From: Methylomonas sp. LL1
GTDB taxonomy: Bacteria; Pseudomonadota; Gammaproteobacteria; Methylococcales; Methylomonadaceae
Direction of reading: 5' to 3'
Assembly: GCF_015711015.1 (NCBI RefSeq)
Contig: NZ_CP064653.1
Coordinates: 682,001-746,000, forward strand
Length of the DNA stretch: 64,000 nucleotides
Below, one piece after another: positions 8,496-17,363 of this stretch (positions within the stretch are counted from its first letter, which is position 1; each line of letters begins with the position of its first letter). The notes below the pieces were generated by a model, which saw only the letters and a program-made list of their open reading frames with translations, had not been told where the DNA came from and searched no databases. Made by a program: the position numbers and the translations under genes.

Positions 8496-9054
8496 TCATC
8501 TTTCGAGTGCCTCGGTTACTCGCTGCTTAAGCATGGGGAGCAACTCCTTCTCGAACCAAGGATTTCGGCTAAGCCAAATATTATTTCGCGGACTTGGATG
8601 CGGAAGGGGGATTATCTCGGTCCAATGGGATTGCCAGCCTCGAACCGTCTCGGTAAGTGACGCGCGTGCTTCGCCGATGTGATACGCCTGTGCATACTGC
8701 CCAACGACCAACGTCACTTCAAGATGGTGCAGGTGACCGAGAAGTTGGTCGCGCCATGCCGCCGCGCATTCAGACCGTGGAGGAAGGTCACCGGATTTAC
8801 CCGTGCCGGGAAAACAAAGGCCCATTGGTAGAAAAGACTTCGCGCGTCACCCCCATCCACTCACGCAAACGCTTACCACTGGCATCATCGAAAGGCACAC
8901 CGGATTCATGAACTTTTCTGCCGGGTGCTTGACTGGCAATCAACACTCTAGCCAGCGGATGTATCTGTAGAATGGGTCGGGGGCCGTGCGGCAGATATGC
9001 TGCGCAAATACAGCAGTCTTGCACCTCGGTTAGCAAAGATTCAAATGCGCTCAT
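8496..9054 (-). pseudogene. Uracil-DNA glycosylase-family protein, frameshifted
   Basis: Two overlapping frames cover one gene. The first (9054 down to about 8816) reads CCICAAYLPHGPRPILQ...ASQAPGRKVHESGVPFDDASGKRLREWMGV, the family front with its GxKxHExG-like loop. The second (8825 to 8496) reads MGLCFPGTGKSGDLPPRSECAAAWR...LPHPSPRNNIWLSRNPWFE, the rest, including the HPSPRN motif of the leaving-base site. At the joint, after REVF, roughly eight expected codons are missing and the phase changes. The gene is therefore broken by a small deletion unless the sequence has an error. The intact family excises uracil or handles related base lesions. Confidence 0.75.
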
Positions 9055-9114
9055 GGGTGACGTTCCTCACGACAGGCGAACAAACCATAGCGGTACATTT
9101 GTTGTTCTCTCCAG

Positions 9115-9483
9115 CTAACGGAAAAGCCAGGCATTTTCCTGGATCACTATCGCTTGGTTATGCTCTTCGTCCTTAGCTGCATAGACGAGCGTGACGATAC
9201 CCTTGTCCAGTTCTTGTTTTAAGAGCCGGATTTGCTCGTGATTGTCCTTGAGTTCAACGAGATACCGATCCTGGAATTCTTCCCACCTGCCAGGATCATG
9301 GTCAAACCATTTCCGCAGTTCGGTGCTGGGAGCGATATCTTTCAGCCATAAATCAATACCTGCTTTTTCCTTTGTTAAACCACGCGGCCAGAGCCTATCC
9401 ACGAGAATGCGCCGGCCGTCATGCTGGTCCGGCAATTCGTATACCCTTTTAATCTTGATGCTATGGTTTTCTGGCTGTTGCAT
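9115..9483 (-). CDS. DUF488 family protein
   Basis: A protein of 122 aa from ATG 9483 ([16 protein letters not shown]). The family signature is clear: [54 protein letters not shown], then [18 protein letters not shown]. The Arg/Trp/Pro/Arg block and AAKDxxHN are near invariant. No biochemical activity is established. Such genes frequently sit beside oxidative or nitrosative stress genes. It is last in the apparent norB operon on this strand, after the cupin. No strong ribosome site is visible for this ATG, so the start is uncertain by up to about 30 codons. Confidence 0.85.
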   Translation of the reverse strand: MQQPENHSIKIKRVYELPDQHDGRRILVDRLWPRGLTKEKAGIDLWLKDIAPSTELRKWFDHDPGRWEEFQDRYLVELKDNHEQIRLLKQELDKGIVTLVYAAKDEEHNQAIVIQENAWLFR

Positions 9484-9576
9484 TTGTGAATTGGATTCGC
9501 CGGTTGATTTAAAAGAGTAATCACGAGGTATGGTGCAGTGGCATATTTGAAAATTACCAGGCCAAGCACTAACCAT

Positions 9577-9906
9577 TTAATCTTTAAAGATAATCGTGAG
9601 CAAAACAACCGAATCAACGACTGCTTTAACTGAGTGCGGATCATCGGGCATTAAATAAAGTAGCTGGCCGGATGCCAATAGTTGAGTAGTTCCTATTGCA
9701 ACGCACTCAATTTCCCCGGTTAGACAATGAATCACACACGGCCCTGATACTTTGTGATCAGCAAATTCTTTGCCTGCCGGAAGAACCAGGCGAACCATTT
9801 CCATTTCATCTGTTTTCACAATGACTTTAGTTTTTTCGTTTGGTACGTCTTGCGCCCAAGTTGCCAAGTCAACAATTTCACCTGGTGATGCGTGATGCGT
9901 GGCCAT
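9577..9906 (-). CDS. Cupin-domain protein in the nitric-oxide operon
   Basis: A protein of 109 aa, a single cupin barrel: ETEVDLA-like start, VRLVLPAGKEFADHKVSGPCVIHCLTGEIECVAIG, then LASGQLLYLMPDDPHSVKAV. Candidate metal ligands are His of ADHKV, His of CVIHC and His of DPHSV. It starts 38 bp after norB on the same strand and lies immediately before the DUF488 gene, so co-transcription is likely. Cupins of this type accompany haem-copper and NO-stress genes in several proteobacteria; the reaction is unknown. Confidence 0.85.
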   Translation of the reverse strand: MATHHASPGEIVDLATWAQDVPNEKTKVIVKTDEMEMVRLVLPAGKEFADHKVSGPCVIHCLTGEIECVAIGTTQLLASGQLLYLMPDDPHSVKAVVDSVVLLTIIFKD

Positions 9907-9944
9907 GAATATTTCCTCATAAGTTTAAATTTATCAGACACAAG

Positions 9945-12224
9945 CTAATGCACATCCAGCCAGCCTTTGATGGATGCGATTGCCAACGGTATGGCGCCAA
10001 ACAGGATAAATACCAGATCACCGGGCAGACGTAGCCATTCGATCAGGCGCGACCTTTCGCTGCCGATGTAATCAAGGCTGCGCGCATGCCAGTATCCATG
10101 CTGAACGACATCCCAAACTTGCAACACGCCACTGGGGAACAAGCTCATGATTAACATCAGAGCCAGGCCAACATTGGAGCCCCAAAATCCGACCCTTACG
10201 TATTTCTCGATGTCGACCCAGCGCAAATCGGAGCTGGTCTGGCGCAACACGAATACCATCAGTGCCAGTGCCAGCATGCCGAATACCCCCATCATCGCGG
10301 CATGGCCATGGTTGGGTGTCAGTTGGGTTCCGACTTCATAATAGCTGACGATAGGCAGGTTGATTAGAAAGCCGAAGATGCCGGCACCGACGAAATTCCA
10401 GAAGCCGACGGCCATCAAGAAATAGAACGTCCATTTATGCGGTATGGCTACCGGTTTGCCGCAGACGTCGCAGTCAGCGCGTGTGGTGCGCACGAAATCC
10501 CAGGCGTCCAGAGTCAGCAGCGTCAAGGGCACTACTTCCAGTACCGAGACCATTGCCGACAGCGCCATGTTGACGCTGCTCTGGCCGGTAAAATACCAGT
10601 GATGGCCGGTACCAATCAGGCCGCCGACGAAATAGAGGATGGCGTCGAGGTAAATCACTCGAAGCGCAACGTTGCGCTGGGTAAGACCCAGTTGATAAAA
10701 CAGCAGCGCCACCAGCGTGGTGGCAAAGAATTCAAAGAAACCTTCGACCCATAAATGAATGATCCAGAAGCGCCAGGTATCGACCACTGTGAAGTTGGTC
10801 TTTGCGCCGAAGAAGAGTGCCGGGATGTAGAACAGCGGAATCGCCAAGGAAGCTAGCAGGAACAGCCTGACTAAAGGTTTCGCTTCTGAGTCGTTCAGGG
10901 TATCAGGCTGTAGCAACTTAAATAAAAGCGTAAACCACGCCAGCAGACCGGCGATAAGCAGGTACTGCCACAGACGGCCGAGCTCCAGGTATTCCCAACC
11001 CTGGTTGCCAAGCCAGAACCACCATTGATCCAGCATTTGTGAAATCCCCGCCCACTCGCCTAACAGGCTACCGCCTATGACCACGGCGAAAGCACCGAAC
11101 AGCAGATGAACCCAGCCCGCGAACCAGCGAGGTTCATCATTGCGCAGTGAACGACCGAGAAACAAGGCTGCGGCGACAAAAGCGGTGGCAATCCAGAAAA
11201 CCGCGGTTTGTAGATGCCAGGTGCGCATCAGATTGCTGGGAAATAGCTTCTCCAGCTCAAGGCCGTAAAAACTGCCTGGATCGGCGCGATAGTGCGCCGT
11301 TGCACCGCCCACCAAGGTCTGAGCAAGAAACAGCAGCGCCACCACCACGAAAAATTTCACCAGTGCTAGTTGACCGGCACTGGCTTGCCCAGGCAACAGA
11401 TGAGGATGTACATGATGTCCTGTGCTAATCCAGCCAAGATAATCGAATTTTCCAAACATCAGAAGTACGATTCCAATACCGGCCAGCAGCACGATAAGGC
11501 TCAACGCACTCCATAACAGCGCACCGGGAACGGGCATATTCCCGACGCTGGGGTCGTATGGAAAATTGTTGGTGTAGGAGTAGTTCTCGCCGGGGCGGTT
11601 GGCCACCGAGGCCCAGGCAGTCCATGTGATGAAGGCGGTAAACTGGCGCAGTTCAGTCGGATCGCTGATCAATCCACGTTTGAGTCCGCCATTCCGTTCA
11701 GGATTCAGGAAATAATCCGTCCAATAAGCGATCTGCTTACGATAGGCGGATGTCTCCGGCACGGTCAGACGCAACGTTGCGCTGGCGGCATCATAATGAT
11801 TGGTCTTTAGCTCGACTGCGGTTTGTGCATACACGGCGGCCAATTGGCCGGGCGTGAGTGAGGAAAGTGGCTGTTGGTATTGCTGCTGGGCAATGATAGT
11901 GGCGGTGTTCTCGCCGATTCGGTGCAATGCCTCGGCCGAATAATCTGGCCCCAAGTATGCGCCATGACCCCAGATACTGCCGTTGTTCATCAACCCGTAT
12001 TTGAGAAAGATAGCCTGGCCTTCTTTGATTTCGTCACCGGAAAACAGGCGAACACCTTGTGCATCAACGATTTGGGCCGGAATCGGCGGAGCATTGCGAT
12101 AGGCCAGCGATGTTATGACGATCAGGCCTGCAAAGCCCAGCACCATCACGATCAGCACCGTGCGCAGCCACCAGGGAGACAAATCAGGAGTTTTTGTCAT
12201 TAAGGGCTGCGCGGCAACATTCAT
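9945..12224 (-). CDS. norB: Quinol-dependent nitric oxide reductase, large subunit (qNOR type)
   Basis: It reduces two NO to N2O in the inner membrane, taking electrons from quinol. At 759 aa it is the length of the one-chain qNOR rather than the shorter cytochrome-dependent NorB. The N-terminal extension after the first helix (about residues 45-240) is the periplasmic domain of quinol enzymes. The membrane core has 12-14 helices, with haem and non-haem iron ligands visible in HLWVEGFFEFFATT, LIGTGHHWYFTG and LTPNHGHAAMMGVFG, the latter including haem-b histidines. It starts 16 bp after a flavin reductase gene. In a methanotroph this detoxifies NO made during ammonia oxidation, or supports hypoxic respiration. 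Confidence 0.93.
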   Translation of the reverse strand: MNVAAQPLMTKTPDLSPWWLRTVLIVMVLGFAGLIVITSLAYRNAPPIPAQIVDAQGVRLFSGDEIKEGQAIFLKYGLMNNGSIWGHGAYLGPDYSAEALHRIGENTATIIAQQQYQQPLSSLTPGQLAAVYAQTAVELKTNHYDAASATLRLTVPETSAYRKQIAYWTDYFLNPERNGGLKRGLISDPTELRQFTAFITWTAWASVANRPGENYSYTNNFPYDPSVGNMPVPGALLWSALSLIVLLAGIGIVLLMFGKFDYLGWISTGHHVHPHLLPGQASAGQLALVKFFVVVALLFLAQTLVGGATAHYRADPGSFYGLELEKLFPSNLMRTWHLQTAVFWIATAFVAAALFLGRSLRNDEPRWFAGWVHLLFGAFAVVIGGSLLGEWAGISQMLDQWWFWLGNQGWEYLELGRLWQYLLIAGLLAWFTLLFKLLQPDTLNDSEAKPLVRLFLLASLAIPLFYIPALFFGAKTNFTVVDTWRFWIIHLWVEGFFEFFATTLVALLFYQLGLTQRNVALRVIYLDAILYFVGGLIGTGHHWYFTGQSSVNMALSAMVSVLEVVPLTLLTLDAWDFVRTTRADCDVCGKPVAIPHKWTFYFLMAVGFWNFVGAGIFGFLINLPIVSYYEVGTQLTPNHGHAAMMGVFGMLALALMVFVLRQTSSDLRWVDIEKYVRVGFWGSNVGLALMLIMSLFPSGVLQVWDVVQHGYWHARSLDYIGSERSRLIEWLRLPGDLVFILFGAIPLAIASIKGWLDVH

Positions 12225-12240
12225 GGTGTTTCAGCTTTCA

Positions 12241-12963
12241 TCAGTAACCTGAAAACTCTTCCGTGCGGATGTTGTCTTCATCGACACCCGCTTCGCTCAA
12301 CATATCACGCATCGCTTTTACCATTGGGGCAGGACCGTCTATGTAAAAAATGGGCAGCGTCAGATCGTCGATGAACTTCAGCAGCATGGCTTTATTGATA
12401 AACCCGGTTTCGCCATGCCATTCGCGACTGGACTTTTCCATCTCGGCCATAGTGCCGACAAAGGTATAATTGGGGTTGTTGGCGTGTGCTGTGGACAAAT
12501 TGTCCAGAAAGGCCGCATCTTCCGGTCTTCGATTAGCATAAAAGACAAGGATTCGGTGCGAAACCCGATCATGCAAGGCTTGCAGCACAATGCTTCTTAC
12601 CGGTGTAACGCCTATACCGCCGGTAAGAAAAACCGCCGGAACACTGGCATTGTTATGTAGGGTGAACGAGCCATAAGGTCCATCTAACATCACCTCGGTG
12701 CCGGGCTGCAGGGTTTTTAATACCCGCTTAAATGCCGTATCACGCATACGGGCCGCAAAAATAAGGTCGTCTTCGTAAGGCGCGCTGGCAAACGAAAACG
12801 CTCGCGTATTGCCTTCGGCATCTGTTTCAGCGGGATTTATCAGCGTCAGGCTGCCGAATTGACCTGCTTTGAAGGTAAAATCCGCAGGCTTCTCAAAATG
12901 AAACGCCATAGTTCCTTCAGCAATTTCGCGGTTGCATTTCAGTTTGACGGTGTATCTGGACAT
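12241..12963 (-). CDS. FAD/NAD(P)-binding flavoprotein reductase (ferredoxin reductase fold)
   Basis: A protein of 240 aa. The FAD domain shows RAFSFASAPYEDDLIF (an RxFSxxS-type flavin motif, with Arg and Ser contacts) and the LDGPYGSFTL loop. The NAD domain shows FLTGGIGVTPVRSIVLQAL, the dinucleotide loop. The tail, IRTEEFSGY, ends with a Tyr that stacks on FAD. It lacks a 2Fe-2S domain, unlike many siblings, so it needs a partner carrier; the rubredoxin gene nearby is a candidate. It leads the norB operon on the minus strand and may feed electrons into NO handling or act on flavohaemoglobin-like substrates. Confidence 0.85.
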   Translation of the reverse strand: MSRYTVKLKCNREIAEGTMAFHFEKPADFTFKAGQFGSLTLINPAETDAEGNTRAFSFASAPYEDDLIFAARMRDTAFKRVLKTLQPGTEVMLDGPYGSFTLHNNASVPAVFLTGGIGVTPVRSIVLQALHDRVSHRILVFYANRRPEDAAFLDNLSTAHANNPNYTFVGTMAEMEKSSREWHGETGFINKAMLLKFIDDLTLPIFYIDGPAPMVKAMRDMLSEAGVDEDNIRTEEFSGY

Positions 12964-13682
12964 GGCGAACTCCCCTGACTTTTGTTAAAAAGCACAAAAA
13001 ATAGCCGCAAGTACATGCTATACGGGCTGACGGACATTGAACACATCGGCGTAGATATTCTTCACCGCTGTTCCTGCCTCTCTTTTAGTGACACGCATCA
13101 GTTCCGGATGCCCGCCGCCAATTTTTCAGACTGGGAAGGCAATGTCGTGAGCACGCCTTGTCGCACAACCAGAGGGGACATCGTCCCCGGAATCCAGTAG
13201 CTCTTTGGGATACAAACCGCCTCATACCGTTACCGGTTCGGCTACATGAACTCCCGCAAAAAGTTGCACATTGCCGCTAGCCAAATTCGCGATTGTGATT
13301 CTAGGTCACTATAGAAACCCATTTAATATAAGACAAACGATTTTTATTGGAATTTAATATCGGCAAATCAAATGATAAAGCTGACATTCCGCATTCCCAT
13401 GCAATATTTTGATAAAAAAATCCGGGGTCATATAGGTCTTGTAATCAAGCATCGATAGCTAAACTGACCGGCGGCTATTGAATCAGCTGCTGTCAATACC
13501 ACTAAAACGGGGCAGCCCGCTTTTGGCCGGCTGCCGCCGATGGACAGTGACATATTTCAGTTGCAAATAATCCCGGTTTGAACGCCCGTCAGTTGTATTT
13601 AATTCCGGTCGAGAAATGCGCTGATTGCTGGTTTATGGGTTTTTGATTGCAGGTCGCAACACATAAGCACCGTGGGCATGAG
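12964..13682. promoter_or_regulatory. Long intergenic region upstream of the norB operon
   Basis: About 720 bp between the flavin reductase start (12963, minus) and the downstream end of the CopD-like gene. No protein-like frame is supported. It should hold the promoter for the nitric-oxide operon near 12970-13060. A weak GC-rich hairpin (13511-13535) could terminate a transcript. I did not find a convincing FNR/DNR box or a NorR motif that I would stand behind. Confidence 0.4.
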
Positions 13683-14126
13683 TCATGCCAGTAGGACCCC
13701 TCGAAATGAAACCCCAACCAGTACGAACCCTACTGAGGCAATGGTGACTAGAATGACTCTGTGCGCCATTGCAGGAAGGGTTGATGCACTGAGATTTGGA
13801 ATGACACGAAACCGGGCGTCTAGCGCGGTGAGGATGGTGACGATTAGCAAGGTGAGCTTAAGCGCGATAAGCTTGCCCTGCAGAGAGTTCATGGTAATCC
13901 AGCTGGAGAAATCGGGTTCTAACAGGTGGGCCATCCACAGACCCGAGACAACTTGAACAAACAAAGCCGGCATACCGATGCGTTCGAACCCTGCTTCGAA
14001 ATCGAGCAATATCTTTGGATCTTGTGCTGCCAATGCGCGAGGAAGAACTGTGAAAGCCAGCACCAAGTGCCCGCCAGTCCATACAGTTGCAGCCAGAATG
14101 TGGGCTAAGAGTACGTAGCTGTACAT
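13683..14126 (-). CDS. CopD-like integral membrane protein
   Basis: A protein of 147 aa with four hydrophobic segments (about 2-22, 52-72, 78-100, 118-140). The first contains the family HILAATVWTGGHLVL, where the histidines and Trp correspond to the CopD/Pfam DUF2269-like haem- or copper-site area. VVSGLWMAHLL and LQGKLIALKLTLL are the conserved middle helices. CopD proteins take part in copper transport or resistance in the inner membrane, and this shorter type is often unassigned. It is alone on the minus strand. Copper handling is relevant because methanotrophs use particulate methane mono-oxygenase. Confidence 0.75.
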   Translation of the reverse strand: MYSYVLLAHILAATVWTGGHLVLAFTVLPRALAAQDPKILLDFEAGFERIGMPALFVQVVSGLWMAHLLEPDFSSWITMNSLQGKLIALKLTLLIVTILTALDARFRVIPNLSASTLPAMAHRVILVTIASVGFVLVGVSFRGVLLA

Positions 14127-14280
14127 AGGTGCGGCCTAATAAAATATTATTCAGACCGACCTAAACTACGTTTTTTCCTGTTCGATTGTCAAGAATCGCG
14201 CTTAAACGGCATAACCGACGGCCTATTCGCAAAGGATAGCAATGGCCGTTTCACGACTCATAAACTCCTCTCATCATGCT

Positions 14281-15564
14281 TCACTTCACAATAACTAGCT
14301 CTTTCCAATCCGTCGTATAGCGCTTCGAAATCCGCTCCGCCTTGGGCTTCCAGCTCTTGTCAATGCCCGTAGCGGCGAGGGCAATAGCCTTCGGATAGCG
14401 CCGATTGATCCGGTCCATGGCTTGCATCAACTCGCGGTTTTCCGCCGGCAAGTCGCTATCGGCCAGGTCGAATAAATCCAACTGAGCCGGCGCCGTTGCC
14501 GGCTGGATGGCGCTCAATTGCACTCCGGCTTTTTTGTAGCCGTAGCCGGGCTTGTAAATCGCTTCGAGGAGGCGGTTGGCCGTGGCGACGATGACGCGGC
14601 TGTCCTGGGTGCCAGCGTCGAGCTTGGCGCTGGCCGCGCGCTGGTATTGCGGCTCGTTGGGGTTGAACGGATTGGTGCGGATGAACACCGTGATGCAACC
14701 TGTGACAGAGCGCTGCTTCCTGAGCTTTTCCGCCGCGCGCGAGCCGAACTCGGCCAGCGCCGCCGACAGTTCCCTGTATGCGGTCAGCTTGCGGCTGAAA
14801 CTGCGCGAGCAGACGATTTGTTGCTTGTTCGGTGCTATCTCCTCCAACTCCAGGCAAGAAATGCCGTTCAATTCCAACACCGTGCGGGACACGACGACGC
14901 TGAATTGCGCTTGAATGCGCTCGGGCGGCTGGCTGGCCAAGTCCCAAACGGAATTGATGCCAAGCTGTTCCAGGCGCGCGGCGATCTTGCGGCCAATGCC
15001 CCACACCTCGCCGACCGGCACGATCTTCATCAGCTTTTCCCTCCGCACCGGGTCGGACAAGTCCAGCACGCCGCCGGTTTTTTTCCACTTCTTGGCCGCG
15101 AAATTCGCCAGCTTGGCCAGGGTTTTGGTCGGCCCCAGGCCCACGCTTACCGGAATGCCGGTCGCGCGAAACACGGCCTGCTTGATGCGCTGGCCGTAGG
15201 CTATCGGGTTTTGCTGGCACGGGTAAACGCCGGACAAGTCCAGAAAGGCCTCGTCGATGGAATACACCTCCAGGCTGGGTGCGAATTCTTCCAAGGTGGC
15301 CATGACGCGGGAAGACATGTCGGCATAGAGCGCGTAGTTGGACGAAAACAGCCGGATGTCGTGTTGGTCGACCAAATGCCGTATCTGGAACAGCGGCACG
15401 CCCATCTTGATGCCAAGGTCCTTCACTTCCTGGCTACGGGCCACGACACAACCATCGTTGTTGCTGAGCACGGCCACCGGCTGGCCGATCAAGTCGGGCC
15501 TGAATACCCGTTCACAGCTCACGTAAAAATTGTTGCAATCGACCAGGGCCAAGCGCCGTTGCAT
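14281..15564 (-). CDS. umuC: Y-family DNA polymerase V catalytic subunit
   Basis: It copies past DNA lesions during the SOS response as part of UmuD'2C. The 427-aa frame starts MQRRLALVDCNNFYVSCERVF at 15564, with the palm Asp in LVDCNNFY. It then shows VLSNNDGCVVARSQE and the second acidic site YSIDEAFLDLSG. It ends with the helix-hairpin and little-finger domains (GVGLGPTKTLAKLAN, GIGRKIAARLEQLGI). Its ATG overlaps the umuD stop by one base (TGATG), so they are translated together. The pair is transcribed away from lexA, and a shared operator lies between them (16094-16108). Confidence 0.95.
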   Translation of the reverse strand: MQRRLALVDCNNFYVSCERVFRPDLIGQPVAVLSNNDGCVVARSQEVKDLGIKMGVPLFQIRHLVDQHDIRLFSSNYALYADMSSRVMATLEEFAPSLEVYSIDEAFLDLSGVYPCQQNPIAYGQRIKQAVFRATGIPVSVGLGPTKTLAKLANFAAKKWKKTGGVLDLSDPVRREKLMKIVPVGEVWGIGRKIAARLEQLGINSVWDLASQPPERIQAQFSVVVSRTVLELNGISCLELEEIAPNKQQIVCSRSFSRKLTAYRELSAALAEFGSRAAEKLRKQRSVTGCITVFIRTNPFNPNEPQYQRAASAKLDAGTQDSRVIVATANRLLEAIYKPGYGYKKAGVQLSAIQPATAPAQLDLFDLADSDLPAENRELMQAMDRINRRYPKAIALAATGIDKSWKPKAERISKRYTTDWKELVIVK

Positions 15565-16037
15565 CAAACGGGATGAATGACGTTGGTCACCACGCCCCAG
15601 ACCAGCATATCCAGCTCGTCGTTTAGCTCGATGTCGGGGTAAGCCGGGTTCTCGGCTTTCAGCTTCCATTGTCCGTTTTCCGAAGCCAGGCGCTTGACCG
15701 TCAGTTCACCGTTCAAGGCGCAAATGACGATCTTGCCCGCTGCGGGCTCGATAGAGCGATCGACGACCAGAATGTCGTTGGGGTGAATGCCAGCGCCGAG
15801 CATCGATTCGCCTTGGGCGCGCACGAAGAAGGTGGCAGCGGGTTTTTGTACCAGCAGCTCGTTCAAGTCCAGGGTCTTGTCGACGTAGTCGTCCGCCGGC
15901 GACGGGAAGCCTGCCGCGACCTTGCCGCCGAACAAAGGCAGCCGCAACGGTTTGGGGTGGCTGGCCGGCCTGCAAATCCAAGCGGGCAACAGCGCGTTCA
16001 AGGGTTTCTTGGGTTTGGGGAAGCGGACAAGCGGCAT
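15564..16037 (-). CDS. umuD: LexA-like self-cleaving SOS protein UmuD
   Basis: 157 aa. The cleavage site Ala42-Gly43 lies in VAAGFPSPADDY, and the Ser/Lys dyad is Ser78 in QGESM and Lys115 in LTVKR, the S24 peptidase pattern. RecA-stimulated cleavage yields UmuD', the partner of UmuC. The N-terminal stretch is longer and basic (MPLVRFPKPKKP), which is usual in RumA/MucA-type mobile versions. It is translated immediately before umuC and is divergent from lexA. Confidence 0.93.
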   Translation of the reverse strand: MPLVRFPKPKKPLNALLPAWICRPASHPKPLRLPLFGGKVAAGFPSPADDYVDKTLDLNELLVQKPAATFFVRAQGESMLGAGIHPNDILVVDRSIEPAAGKIVICALNGELTVKRLASENGQWKLKAENPAYPDIELNDELDMLVWGVVTNVIHPV

Positions 16038-16093
16038 AGGGGTAACCGGTGAAAATCAGGGTTTGGGTAAAGGTTACCAATGAAATAATAAAA

Positions 16094-16108
16094 GTTCTAG
16101 TATTGTTC
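16094..16108. promoter_or_regulatory. SOS box candidate, direct-repeat type GTTC-N7-GTTC
   Basis: GTTC at 16094-16097 and 16105-16108 are separated by exactly seven bases in the intergenic space shared by umuD and lexA. This is the alphaproteobacterial LexA operator form, a direct repeat rather than the CTG-N10-CAG palindrome of most gammaproteobacteria. Its placement is right for control of both divergent transcripts. A further GAAC occurs at about 16148, just before the lexA start. The operator reading is inferred from known alpha-type boxes. Confidence 0.6.
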
Positions 16109-16159
16109 TTTTAATGGCGCTATGCTATTTTTAATAAAAACCAAACAAGAACTATAACC

Positions 16160-16795
16160 ATGGATGCCTTGACCCGAAAACAACGCGAGATCCTCGATTT
16201 TTTGCTGCAGAACCAAGATGCCTTCGCGCATCCGCCCTCGTTGCAAGAGCTGTGCACGGCGCTGGGCTTGAAGTCGCGCGGTTCCTTGCATTTACTGATG
16301 CAAGGCTTGGTCGAGGCCGGCTTGGTCGAACCATTCGACCGCAAGCACCGCGGCGTCCGGCTGACCGAAAAGGCTTTGGACATCGGCAAACACCGGCAAA
16401 CCTCGCCGCATTCAGTGCGTTACGTCGGCAAGATTGCCGCCGGTAGGCCCATCGAGGCGATAGCCGACGAGCGCTACATGGTGATTCCGGACGAACTCAA
16501 AACCGAAAACCCTTGTTACATCCTGAAGGTACAAGGCGATTCGATGATCGAGGCCGGCATCTACGATGGCGACTGGGTCGTCATCGAACAACGTTGCCAT
16601 GCCCGCAACGGCGAGATCGTGGTGGCCCTGGTCGACAAGGCCGAAGCTACCTTGAAATACATCGAGCAATACCCGCACGAAACCCTGCTCATCCCCGCCA
16701 ACTCCAAGATGGAAGCCATGCGCTACAAGCCGCAGCAGGTGGAAATCCAAGGCGTATTGGTGGGCCAGATGCGCAGCTACAAGCGTCCACACTAG
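16160..16795 (+). CDS. lexA: LexA repressor
   Basis: A protein of 211 aa. The winged-helix DNA-binding domain is at about 1-70 (MDALTRKQREILDFL, recognition helix near SLQELCTALGLKSRGSLHLLMQ). The linker carries the self-cleavage bond Ala94-Gly95, the serine is Ser128 (QGDSM) and the lysine is Lys166 (ATLKY). It represses SOS genes until RecA-ssDNA triggers cleavage. The recognition helix differs from the E. coli LexA pattern, which suits the unusual GTTC-N7-GTTC box upstream. It forms a divergent module with umuDC and may be a mobile SOS cassette rather than the housekeeping copy. Confidence 0.92.
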   Translation: MDALTRKQREILDFLLQNQDAFAHPPSLQELCTALGLKSRGSLHLLMQGLVEAGLVEPFDRKHRGVRLTEKALDIGKHRQTSPHSVRYVGKIAAGRPIEAIADERYMVIPDELKTENPCYILKVQGDSMIEAGIYDGDWVVIEQRCHARNGEIVVALVDKAEATLKYIEQYPHETLLIPANSKMEAMRYKPQQVEIQGVLVGQMRSYKRPH

Positions 16796-16809
16796 ATAAG
16801 GAGCACACC

Positions 16810-16959
16810 ATGAACCGTCCACTCGTCCACATGCGTGACCAAAAAGCCAGCTTGATAGCGATGGAGAAATACCGCAGGCAACAGACCATTCAAGCCGGTT
16901 TGGAGAACTTCCTGATGGTGATCAGTATTTGGGTGATGGCGTTTGTGGCGTTGGGGTGA
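16810..16959 (+). CDS. Small single-pass membrane protein downstream of lexA
   Basis: It is 49 residues long, starts MNRPLVHMRDQKAS at ATG 16810 and ends NFLMVISIWVMAFVALG. A basic N-terminal half is followed by one hydrophobic C-terminal helix (about 32-48). AAGGAG lies at a good distance before the ATG, and the gene starts 14 bp after lexA stops, so it is probably in the lexA transcript. SOS operons often carry a membrane-acting peptide (cell-division inhibitor or type I toxin-like), so an SOS division inhibitor is a tentative guess. No family is recognised. Confidence 0.6.
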   Translation: MNRPLVHMRDQKASLIAMEKYRRQQTIQAGLENFLMVISIWVMAFVALG

Positions 16960-16962
16960 GGG

Positions 16963-17363
16963 GTAAAGCAGAGCAGGCGTGCGAATATTCAATTCAAAAA
17001 CAAGGCATTCATACGATTTGCCAAAAAATCAGGAATAGACGATTCAAGCCTCTGTAAGGCAGTCAGTGATGCCGAAAAGGGATTACTGGATGCTGATTTA
17101 GGCGGCGGCGTCATTCAACAACGTGTCGTCCGTAGCGGTGGTGGTAAATCGAGCGGATTTCGCACCCTGATCTTGTTCCGCATCGGTTCACTGGCGTTTT
17201 TGTGCATGGTTTTGCCAAAAATGAATAAGCCACCATAGATGAACTGGTTGCTTTGCGGAAATTGGCGGCTGTCATGCTGGAGTATGACGAAGCAGCATTA
17301 AACTGCGCATTGGCAAATAAGACATTGATAGAGGTGAGCTGCAATGAAAAAACAATACCGTAG
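16963..17363 (+). pseudogene. RelE/HigB-like toxin remnant
   Basis: Two frames together read the toxin. The first gives FKNKAFIRFAKKSGIDDSSLCKAVSDAEKGLLDADLGGGVIQQRVVRSGGG, then KSSGFRTLILFRIGSL. After a frame change near 17190-17200, it continues FVHGFAKNE, one stop codon and ATIDELVALRKLAAVMLEYDEAALNCALANKTLIEVSC. No start codon precedes the first part, so there are three lesions: lost start, frameshift and internal stop. The toxin cannot be made, while the antitoxin gene next to it, overlapping by 20 bp, is intact. Confidence 0.75.

Noticed and set aside
12982-13200. 72-aa plus-strand frame upstream of the flavin reductase
   Set aside because: No ribosome site or domain; overlaps the expected nor promoter.
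13511-13535. GC-rich hairpin between the CopD-like and NO genes
   Set aside because: Imperfect stem with no T-run; too weak to call a terminator.
14456-15576. Long antisense open frames over umuC
   Set aside because: Shadows of the GC-rich umuC coding strand; residues lack domain structure.
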